From: Lepidonotus clava
Lineage: Eukaryota > Annelida > Polychaeta > Phyllodocida > Polynoidae
Length of the DNA stretch: 64,000 bases
Direction: 5' to 3'
Assembly: GCA_936440205.1 (NCBI GenBank)
Contig: OW387136.1
Location: 35,364,427 to 35,428,426, forward strand
Under the pieces are notes generated by a model. The model saw only the letters and a list, made by a program, of their open reading frames with translations, searched no databases and was not told the origin of the DNA. Within the stretch, counting starts at the first letter, position 1, and each line of letters starts with the position of its first letter. Below, one piece after another: positions 27,901 to 39,900 of the stretch. A program made the position numbers and the translations under genes.

Positions 27901-30900
27901 GATGAGAAATCAACTGAGAAGTCTCTATACCTTATCCCTCCTTTTTTCCAAATACCCCCGTGAGGTCCTTGAGCTACAGGCTATACATAAAGTGACTATA
28001 AAGTGACAATATGGAATCCCACTATTGACATTCATTCCTCTAGAGATAGGGCCATCAGGTGGGTGATGACTCCCCGACCTCCCTACTCCCTGATCCACCT
28101 CTGATCCACCTCTTCTTACCTTCATACTTTATACCCTCCATGTGTGCCTGTATAAGTCCTGTCCCCATACACTGTCTAAGCACCCAAACCTCCCCCTAAG
28201 CTCTGTCCCTGGGCCATCCAGTCCCCATCCACTGTCACCACCTCTCAGCGGTAAATCCGGGAGTTTCCAGGGCCATATGTGTCTCCCCTAAAGATTTCTT
28301 TATTTATGAGAAATGTTTGGTTCCCCTCCTAAATAAGAGAAACCTGCGCCCTTTTAACGAGGGATATGCTGAATACAGGACGTCAATAAAGTGAAGAGTC
28401 TGTAAAGGCGCTTTTAGAAGGGGACCAAGGTCGGAGGTGGCGCCACCCTGTGATAAAATTCTACTTTTGGTGCACATATTTGCCACCAAGAGGCGCGTAG
28501 ATGCCACTGGTTCCCCTGTTGTAAGCCAGGAGGCGCCCCAGCTTGGAGGCTGCAGTCTGGTGCGGAAGAGGTTGGATGGGGTTTTGATATGGAAAGTTGG
28601 ACTATACCCACCGAAAACTGAGGGATACTACCGCTGGCACGTGTACTATACAAGTAGACGTTACCAAAAAGTAACTGGGGGTAAAGTCATTACCTTTACT
28701 GGGAGTCGAAGCCAAATAATAGTCTGAAGGACATACCAGTACCCATAAAGCAATTGAGGAAAGACATTTACCATACTGTTAAAGGAGAATGTAGGACATC
28801 TAATCATGTGGATGATTCAAGTCGAAATTGAGACACACCTACCACCACCAAATTTCCACAAAATGCTCATACGTGTACATATCATGAGCGTACCGAGGAT
28901 ATTGTAAATATGTTATAAAATGAATTAACTCAAGAACACACCCCTGTGTCCTACATCCACCTCTCCTGTGGCCAAACCCGGCTTGACCACCTCAGAGATA
29001 AAAACCCACAGCTGGTTCTCCCTATCCATATTCTGTAACAAGTGGTGAACTCTATACCCCGACCCCTGTGTCCTGTACCCACCTCTCCTGTGGCCCAGCC
29101 CGGCCTTCACGACTTCGGAGATGAAGACGCACAGCTCGTCCTCCTGTTCGGCGTCTTCGGCCAGTTCGGCCTCCACGGCCACGCCGAAGTCGTTGTCCCG
29201 GTCCGACTTCACCATCTCCATCTGGAACATGATCTTCGGGCACACCTCCAACGTCTCGTACTCCGCCTGCAAATAACGACGAAAATCGTTTAATATTATA
29301 CCACAAGTTCTTGTTAAGGGTGTAAGCTTTTGGTTGTACATTTCAAAGGCAAGTTATTATGCAAGCCATCTGTATAACGTGGGAAACGAAACAACAATTC
29401 TCAGTAAGTACGAGGAATCTGAATCTCCTGTTTTTGATCAGGCGAAAAATAAACATTACTAGATCATTACCAAAGAATCTTACTCGGGCCAAAATGCCAG
29501 AGGGCATCATCTATAAGGGTGTGAGTAGTAGACGGAAAGAGGAATTTGTTGAAGGGTAGCAAGTCAAATTACGCGTGTGTAAAAGTTCCTTTCTTCCCAA
29601 TCTTCCATAAAACAGAAAACATGAAGAAAAACATCCTCGCCAAGATCTTAGATTCAGCCTCAGGGGAAACAGGGAAGTTTAGATTTCACATTTTGATGCG
29701 GAAACCGAAAATGACAGCTGGGAACGTAACATGAGGTCGCACCTCAACGGTTTCCTCCCCGTGAAGAGGGGGAAGGGCATTCTCCTGCGGCGTTCACTGA
29801 CTGCTGAAAATATGATGCTTTTTGTGTCGAGTATGCCGGTGCCAGAATGCAGAAAGGGTTGGGTTTCTTATTTGAAAATGATCTATTCTGTGTCGAGTTG
29901 GTTTTAAACCTCCGATTTTATGGCCTCCCTCTCGTTTCAATATTTCCAAACATGACACGAGTTCCGGATCTAAGTGAAACCTCAGCCGGCTTTGTCGGTT
30001 TTAGGGATTTGATCAGGAATAATTGTCATCAAAATTAGTAACTTGTCATCAAAATACTCATCTTAAAAAGTGCCATCTTTCATGTGCGTCACGTCTGAAT
30101 GGGCCTATGTTGCCCAGGTCTGATTCAGTTCGACAGAGCAAGGGCAAAAATATCATAGCTACACAAAGATGTGTAAACTGGACCGTCTTCTATGGGATTG
30201 TCGTGACGTCGTTGATAGGTGCGCCCCCTATGAGAATCTGTGCAAACCACTACAACGCATCGTATGTTCTACCATTTTCGTGACGTCATCACCAATTGTT
30301 TACGTTTCAGAAAAGCTCAAAAGTGATGAACGTCGTTGTCTTTGAAACAGTTTGCATGGACTCTCATAGGGGGCGCTAGTATTGTAAAATTCATACTGAA
30401 ACATTATGCATCACATACCTTTGTCTATAGGATCGCTGGCAAGGGTAACGGGCACACGTTTAATATGAGGGGCGCAAATAATTTCGCCCCACCTTCACTT
30501 GTCCAACTTCCAGTCCCCAGTCAAACTGAACTCTTACAGCAAACGTCTATATGTGGCATATTAATGGTTTCATATTCCGCTGGCGTATATTAGTTACTAC
30601 ATCTCCAGTATTATTACAATATACCTAGGCCTATATTAATTTTTACAGCCATGTATCAGACAAGAAAACATGGACAGGTTTCGCTATTCCCAATCCTTTC
30701 CCCTTTATTTACACTGAAGATATAGATTGATATACTGGCTTTGACACACTCATTGTCTTCAGTAATGGTTAGAATCAAACACGTGGGGCTCTGGGAAATA
30801 TTGGAAACAATTCCATTTTAATGGAAGTAGTGTAGTTATAAAGTACAAATAAGCTTCAGTCCTTGCAAACACAGGGCTTGTATACGGTATATGAACAGTA

Positions 30901-33900
30901 TAAATTACCATATAATTGCCGTATTAATGCGGATATACTCCACAACAGAGCGAAAATGCAACGATTGTATTATAGAAGATATATACACCTTATGTGCTAC
31001 ATGTACGGTATGGCACAAAAGGGCATGAACATTGACAATACTAGGGTCCGTCCTACTCGAAGAGGTGCAGGCCCCCTATTCACAATTCCCATGCGAAAAA
31101 ATCCGAAAGTAGATAAAAATCCCTTATTGAGAGGTATGGTTGCCTGGAATAATTTACCAGTTAACATTGTAAATAGTGCTACCAAACAGATATTTAAACG
31201 AAAACTTGTAAATAATCTACCTGACATGTATGTCAAAAGAGTTGACCAAGCATCTCTGTACAAAATGAATTTATAGAGAGATACATGTTTAGTTAAACCC
31301 AACTCCACCTCATCAACATCTCATCTGTCATGATTCGATCATAGATTGTATGAAAGGTGAAAACAGATAACATGACCACTCCCTAAAACACTTGTAATAT
31401 ATTTAATTTTAGAGGGAGTGGTTGGAAGATCGGCTATGCCGAAACCATTTTACCTGGATAAAATTAATTAATTAAAAAAAAAAAAAAATCCAAGGAGGCA
31501 CAGAGCAATGTCATTGCATTGGTTTGCACATAAAGTCGAGGGTTCTAGCCCTAGGCATGTGAAAATTGTGGCACTAACAATTGGTGAGTGTGCCTGGGGT
31601 CTGTACCTAATTCACTCTATATTAATTTCATAGAAAATGTTTGACTGACAGCACAAAAAATTGGCTTCACGGATGGGCATTGTTTCTCTCTAGGGCAATC
31701 AAGGCTATTTTATTCTCCCACTTTTGAGAGGGCAGGGCAATACTGAAGGTATAGAGGCTCAAACCTTGATATAATATATATAGTAATGAAAGGGGACCAT
31801 TAACCTACAAACAATATCCTTGTCTTGGATAAATATTTTTCAAATAGAGTAATATCTGGGACTTGGCCTTACCTCGTTCTCCATGAAGGCGGACTTCTCC
31901 GGGATCTTGAAGTTCTCCACCCCCGGCAGCTTGAGGCGGATGAAGTGGTCGTTGGGGTTCAGCTGCCGCTTGTTACAAGCTCCCTCCAGAACCTCCTGTA
32001 CAGTCATCTTCTCCGAGATCCCCACCACAACACTCTGCCACAGGGAGGGGAGGAAAGGGATGAAGAGTACGTATGTATGTAAATAGAGCATTTCTTTATA
32101 GTTTGACGCCTTTAAATGATGTGCGAATGCATTGTGATGTGAAATAGAAAGATTTCATCACGTTTGATTAAGTTGGACTTTATCAGATTGCAAACACTGC
32201 ATTCATAGAATACGTGTATTAGTAAGGTATGTAAGTGGAATCTTATCTTATGGATACTGTCTATAGAGGCTATGAATGATTCCCTATGGTTTGGAAATGA
32301 TCTCTCAGCTGGCTTTCGTTCAGAAATTATTGGACACTAGTGTTTTCCATATTGAGCATTTATCAAATATCAGTAAAGCCTCATACTTGCTAGACGATTT
32401 TGACCAGGTCGGAAAACTGGGCGGTGCTTAAATTGGAAGATTCTACCAGAATGATCGGCCGATCTTAGCACTGATTCTTTTTAAGACAATGTACAATTCA
32501 ATATTACATACTGATTTGTGATCTAATTTTGTGAAAAAACTGGCAAATTCGTTTGGTTCTTATGAGAAGTAGAACAATTATTCTGGGCCACTGTGTATCA
32601 GCCATGGGCTTTTGGTGTACCTCACCGGGAACCAGCAGCAAAGAAAGTTCCCTATTGTGGTACACTCAGAATCCATGGCTGGTACCCAAAGGCCCAGTAA
32701 AGGTAGTTCTCCTCATCGGATTTTGTGCTCTGTTTCAGCCTAGTGGTTATGCGGGAATAGTATCATAAGATGTAGCTTGGACCTGGCCGTACCTGTCCGT
32801 TGGGCACGGTGATGCGGACCATGTTATCGCCGAAGCTGAGGTCCCTGGGGGGTCCCTGGGGGGTCTCGTCCCCCTCGTGGGCCGACGAGGCCAGGTCCAC
32901 CACGTACTGGTCGCCCACGTCAAACGTCTTGTACACCTGGTTACTGTAGGGTATGATAGAAGGGGACTTAATATTACACACCTGGTTACTGGGGGATGGG
33001 ACACACAGGGACTTAGAGATAGGATAGATCTTTCAGGAATACAAAATAATACACAGTATTTTTTTAAAACGTTTCAAAGAGTTTAAATGGGTACACCTAA
33101 TTTCAATATAGTATACTGTAATCACTATCCAAAAACCTAGAAAGTGTATTTTTCTGATTTCGGAGCTATCTGATCGTCTACTTATCTATGATCTATTCTT
33201 AAAGATAATACCTACAAGATGGGCTTAGGGACTTTATCAATATAATGTGTAATGGATTGTTGCATCTTTTTAGAGCTTTTGAATAGTCAGCAACATTTTA
33301 CCATAGAGATATATGAACCTTTATATATCTGTGTTTTTATTAAGAATAACGAGAACTTCCGTACATAAATGAAAGAGGAGATGAGATACAATAAAAGCCA
33401 TCGTAGGACCAGCTGTAACTGATGTTAATACAACATGTCACCCTTACCCGGACTGAGGACTGAAGGGTTTGGGGGACCGGGGCCGGATCCTCGTCACGCT
33501 GTCGGCCTTAAAGGTGGACAGTAGGCCGCCCTTCTTTTTGTTCTTGTTGTAGATGTTGGAGGTGATGAGCGGGGTGCGCGCGCACACCAACGCGTGGAAA
33601 GACGTCACGGTGAAGACGCCGATCCGGCTGAGGGAGGCCTTGGTGCCACGTGACACGTACGTCAACAGGTTCTGGGAGACGGAAAACAAAATTATACTTA
33701 TTTCTTGCTTTTCCTTGATTCTCGAGAAAAAGTAATGGGAATAAGATGCATACATCTTACTGTGTCATGATGGTTGAACTTTTGAAACTTTTTGAAACTC
33801 TAGGGTTAAATGCTATGACTAAATACTTCAAATATCCTACACGTAATAATATGAAAACCAGGGGACAATCCTGATGTTTATTGCAAATAAATAATCCTTT

Positions 33901-36900
33901 TAAATAAAAATTGGATTGTCTCTGATTGAAACAATACGATACATATAAGGGTAGGGAGGCCATGTAACACCTCAGCCTGTACTGCCCATATACCCCAGAT
34001 ACACACATACCCCCCAACATACACCCACACCCCCCTCACCTTGGGGTTGGGCAGTTCACAGCCCTGGAGGGAGGCCATATAACACCTCAGTCTGTACTGC
34101 TCCATGTACAGTTTCTCCAGGTTCTCGTCCCACTGCGCGATCTGCTTCTCGATGGCCGCCTTGCTCCGCGGGTCGGACACCACTGTCAGCTGCAAGTCCG
34201 CCATCTTCTTCATCTTTATGTCCTATTATGCGGAGAAAAATAATTAAGTTAGATACTTGCTTTATTTCTTATATTTACAAAATTATGGGTACATATATAA
34301 CTTTGTAAGGTGCCTATCTGAACTCTGCAGTTGATGTACCACAGTCGTAGCATTGAAGGTTTTTCCCGTGATGAGAAAACATATGAAATTCATCATATAT
34401 ATGTATAAATGTCTTTCTTTTGGAAACCACCATAATAACTAATTGAACTACCCGTGAAGACGAAGACCACTTACAATGTCTCTTCTATTCTCCAGTTTGT
34501 GGTTCTTACAATGTCTATGCCGTTTTCCAGTTTGTGGTACTTACAATGTCTATGCCGTTCTCTAGTTTGTGGTACTTGCAATGTCTTTGCTGATCTCGAG
34601 TTTGTGGTACTTACAATGTCTATGCTGTTATCTAGTTTGTGGTAATTACAATGTCTATGCTGTTTTCTAGTTTGTGATAACAGACTATATATGAGCCAAC
34701 TTCAATGTCTCTTCTGTTCTCCAGTTTTTAGTAATTACAATGTCTATGCTGTTCTCTAGTTTGTGGTACTTACAATGTCTATACTGCTCTGTAGTTTGTG
34801 GTACTTACAATGTCTATGCTGTTCTCCAGTTTGTGGATCTCACTCCGCAGTAGTTTGATGGTGTTTTCCTTGCCGTGTTGGCGGGCAAAGGACGAGGCAC
34901 ATGCAGAGTGCAGTGCGTTGATCCAGTTCTCCTGCTCGATTTGAGACGTCGCCTTAACAATGCAAAGAGTTGTCAAAGTAAGTTTACTTCATCTTTCTAT
35001 CAAAACATAAGATTTCTAATCCACTTGTTATGGTATGATTTTCCTAGTGGTCACTCTGACAATAGTGATTATAAATCCGGGAATTGTACTTTCATTCTAT
35101 ATTAATCGTTGATATAATGTGTATATAGTGTATTGTCTTTTCATCGAGATTTTTATTGATATGGAAGTTTTACTCTGTTTTTTTAGAATACTTACAAATC
35201 ATCTTCGACAACAATCTGTTTAGTTTTTATAATCATTTGCTCAGGCGTTTTTCCTACTAATGAATTATGAATTAAACAGTAAGAAACATTCTAATAAACT
35301 TTCACACAAAAAAGATCTTCTGTTGTCCAATCATTATCGATAGTGCCTGCACATTCAATTGAAACTATAATGTCTTACCTGGAATAAGTAGGCATCACCA
35401 AATGCCGTGCTGAGAGAGAAGATATGTTCCCGTTTTGGGTGCTCGGGTACAGACTGCGCGATTCCACCTTCAATTACTAAAATACAAGGAATAAAGTCTG
35501 AATATGAGGTAACCAGGAGTTGCTGACAGAGTACTACAAATACTGGCACGCACAGTCACCAGGTCATTCTCACGGTAGCATCATTATTATCTCCCTGTGA
35601 TATTGAGAATCTCAATAGACGTCCAGGCTTTGTAAAGTTTATGAGACTGGTCTCAGATGTGTTTATTCATCAGACCGTCATGCACCTTGTCCCCTTACTT
35701 ACTGTTTTGTTAAATCCAACAAAATGTTACAGTTGTTATAACTACAGTCTCCCACTCACCTAACATATGTCTGGGGATGCTGTCCTCTCTGATGCTCTCC
35801 CCCTCGTCACAGTTGTAGAAGAGTAACATGGTGCCCTTTAGACACACCCAGTACTTCTTCCACGTCCGTTTTGGCGCCTGCTCCAACTTCCTCTTCTTGT
35901 GCATTAGCCAGTTCTTCACCGTCAGCCAGCTGTGGGCAGAACACAGATTCACATGCAAATTTTAAAGAAGGAACATGATTAGAAGAGAGCCAAAATGTAG
36001 GTTTACGGATCAGGATTATCCGCCTCTTTGGAAGGTATGCAAGAAACGTATAACTTAGTCAAAAAACAATGTATTAAAAGTCTGCTTCGTGAAGACAGTG
36101 ATACACATGTTGGGTCCCAATATTTATGAAATAAGAACAATAATAATGATGTTGCTGACATCACATCCAAGGCAAGGGAGTGAAAGAAGGCAAGATCACA
36201 GTTATGTCAGGCATGTCAATTTTGATCTTTGCAGATTTAGGTCACATGTAGACATGGGCACCATTTGATCACCATGAACACGTACGACTCAGAATCACTT
36301 TGTAAATACCATTGGCACTAATACAAAATGTCCTATATGGCTATAATTCCCAAGTTAGATTAAACTTACCTTGGTAAAAGTTGCCATATAACTGGAACTA
36401 TACGAGGAGTTGAGGAGCCAGGTGGGGTACAGGTGAGATGTAGATCGCGCATGCGCAGTCAGTCATTTAAATATAGCAGGAACCAAGAGCCAGGTGAACA
36501 TTAAAAAAGGGTGGGTATTAGAGGTGGGCACCTGTACCCCACCTGGCTCCTCAACTCCTCGTATAGTTCCAGTTATATGGCAACTTTTACCAAGGTAAGT
36601 TTAATCTAACTTGGGAACTATACTTCGTCGTCTCGTCACCAGGTGGCGACAGGTGAGACTTTAAAGAAGTTCCTGCTCACAGAAAAAACACACACTAGAA
36701 AAAACGATTCAGGAAATTTTTAATACCTGAGGAAACAGTTGTGTAACAATGGAGTAACACCACATAATAACAACAAGGGTTAACGAATTCCAAAGAGATA
36801 ACATAACCTTGCCAATTAAACGGCAGGAGAAAGATCTCTTAAGTAGAAATGTTTGAAAGTGTCGGCGTCCGACCATGCCCCTTTTCGAAGGATTTCCGAA

Positions 36901-39900
36901 ATGGGCGTACCAGACTGGGCTAAGGCTGAGGCACTGGCTCCCCTCGTACTATGAGCCTTAAAGATGTTCACATCGATCCCAGCCTCTGCCATCGTAGTTT
37001 TGGCCCATCTAGCCAGAGTCTGAGTCCCCACCCTCTTATAGGGCGGCCTGTAACTGCACATCAAAAACTCTTCTGCATTAGACAGATCATTTGTCCTGGA
37101 AATATATTCCTTGAGATTAGAGACTACACATAAACTCTTATCGTCTACAAAAGGTTTCAACCTTACGATCTCTAAACTCTTCCCACGAGAGGAGTGTTTC
37201 TGAAGCATGTCAATTCTGATGGCCACACTGCCATTCGCTTCAAACACAATGTTGTGTCTCTTAATACAATGCAGTCTTTGCTGCCTACTGCAAGTGGCGA
37301 GAAGAAAAAGCATAGAGAACTTTAAAGAAAGTTCCTTCAAGGATAACCTAGAAAGTGGAAACTTTTCCCTCAAAAGGTCAAGCACTAGGACCGGGTTCCA
37401 CATTGAAGTATATCTTGCCATAGGCGGCCTCTTATTATAGAAGCTCTTCATAATCCTTAAAGTTAAGGGGTGCACACCAAATAACTTCCCTTCGAACATA
37501 GGAAGGACGCAAGAGAGGGCACTACGTGCTGAATTTAGGGCACTATATCTAAGCCCTTTATCATACAACGACACTAGAAAACTTAACGGTTTGTCTATCG
37601 GCACATCCAGAGGATCTAAGCCTTTTAAACAGCAAAACGTCTGCCACCTTTTGTGATAAACCTCATACTGAGATTTCGTTTTAGGCCTCCAGGCCTGCAA
37701 AACATGAGCAAGTACCGGTTTCGGAAGATTAAACCTCCCGTGCGCTTTTTCTAAAAGCGAACCACTATTATTCCTGTGCTCTCCAGAGACGACCTGTCCG
37801 CGACCACGTTGTTTGGAATGAGGTTTCCGGCTTGTTTGGGGAAGATGAGAACGTCCTCCCTGGGTCTCCTGATGAGTTGGGCGTACCAAGGTTGACCCGG
37901 CCAATTCGGTCCTACCACAATGGCCCGGCACCTCTCCCTCACGACTTTGCGGATGCATCTGCCCATCAGTCTGAAAGGAGGGAAAATGTATGGGCGATCA
38001 AACTCTCCCCAATCAAGTGTGAAGGCATCATTAGCAAAAGCCAAAGGATCAGCCCCCCAACTAGCGTAGTTATCAACTTGATAGTTCAATCTAGAAGCGA
38101 ACAAGTCGACAGAAGGTTGGCCCCACAAATCACAGATTTCCTTAAAAATGTGAGACCCTAAAGCCCATTCTGTATTGTCCGTGAAGTGGCGAGATTCAAA
38201 ATCAGCTACAGTATTATCACGGCCTGGTATAAAAGTCGCCACTATCCAGATCAGTCTCATCTCACAGAAATCCCAGATCTGATTCGCTATAGCATTGCAT
38301 TCCTTTGAAACCATGCCACCCATCTTATTGACATAAGCAATAGCAGTAGTATTGTCCGATCTGACAAGGATGTCTGTATCATGCAACTCTCTAGCGAACG
38401 ACTGGAGTCCCAACAGAATGGCCTTTAGTTCCAGGATATTGATGTGTTGTTGTAACTCAGACGAGTTCCAACGACCACCAGTACTACGGTCACCAAACAC
38501 TGCGCCCCAGCCATCATTTGAAGCGTCCGTAGTTAGAGTTAGTTCTGGGGCTTCGATCCTAATCGCCTTAGACCCCCTTCTTAGGTTACGTCTCCACCAA
38601 CGAAGTTCTTTCTTTGCCGTATAAGTTAGCTTCATGTAACCTTCAAACTCTTTAGAGCCGGCCCTCTTTAAACTAAAAAGTTTATCTTTCTCCAAGTTCC
38701 TGAAATGGTTTGACCCATATTCTACTCCTTTGCACAGATCAACCAATTTACCAATAAGAGAAGCGACTCTCCTAATTTTGAAGGCTTTATCCTCTAACAG
38801 ATTATCGATTTCCAACAAGGTTTTATCGATTTTTGAAACCGGGGGTCTAACTGTCATATCCACCGAGTTGATGACGTAACCCAGAAAAATTAGTTCATTC
38901 TTAGGGGTCAAAGACGATTTCTCCCAATTAACAGTGAAACCCAGATCTTGAAGGAGTTCTATCAATCTGCACGTCCCTAGTTCACATTCTTCCTTGGAGT
39001 CCCCTACGATCAAACAGTCATCGATGTAGGCCAAAGTTGTGAACCCTTCTTCATGAAGTTTAGACAAAACTGGCTTCAAAATTTTCGTGAAAATTCTGGG
39101 TGCCGACGTCACTCCAAATGGAAGGACCAAAAATTGATACGTATGGTCATTCCATTGAAATGCCAGGTATTTCTGGTGAAAATGTGCTATAGGTACCGTA
39201 TAGTAAGCATCTTTAAGATCTACTGAAGCCAGAAAACACCCTTCACTAACTAGGTCGAGAGCCACATCGAGATGATCCATTTTAAAATGGGTTTTCTCTA
39301 CAAACTCATTAAGGTCCGAAAGATCAATAATAAGTCGGAATTTCCCATTCGATTTTTCTCTAAGGAAAACATTCGAAATGAATTGGCCTTCTTCCCCCGA
39401 AGAATCCCTAACAATTCCTCTCTTTAACAGATCATCAACGTGTTCAGAGATAATAGCGGAAGACTTGGCATCCTGTTTGTAAGGTCTGGGAAAACAATCC
39501 TGAAAAGGAGTGTCTAAGAGTTCTAGTTCATAACCCGAAACGTATTGCAAGATAGTTTCGTCTGACGTTAACTCTTCCCATTTAGACAAACAGTTTACCA
39601 GGTTTCCTGGCATAAAGGTAACGGGAAGTACCTCTATTTCCTCGACGACCCCTTCCTGCGAAAATCCCTCCTGTCATCTCTGTACCTGTCCGAATGTGAA
39701 GACTTGTCATCCTTGTGACGGGAATCGTTAGAGCTAGAGGAATTGTTGTATCTGCGTTTCCCTCCTCTGCCCCCACGATTACCTCTGCCACCTCTCTGTT
39801 GCCCGGAGCCAGACGCTGATTTTACCTTGGCCAAATCCATCTTTTTGGCCAGACGATTCTTGCTTTCCACCGTTTTGATGGAACTCTCCAGATCATCTCC

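Larger units (their letters stand above)
25755..29082. other. intron between exons J and K
   Basis: It contains one MITE near exon K, the DR1 and CCAAT/CTCF clusters at 27.2-27.6 kb and the exon J copy. The remaining sequence (26.3-27.1, 27.7-28.9 kb) shows nothing recognisable. Confidence 0.7.
29267..31872. other. intron between exons I and J
   Basis: It holds the 160-bp MITE and the LINE/SINE pair. The rest (29.3-30.2 kb and 31.6-31.87 kb) shows no feature. Confidence 0.7.

Noticed and set aside
29042-29306. Arg/Gly-rich and plus-strand frames over exon J
   Set aside because: Shadows of exon J; only the frame joining exons I and K gives PDZ sequence.
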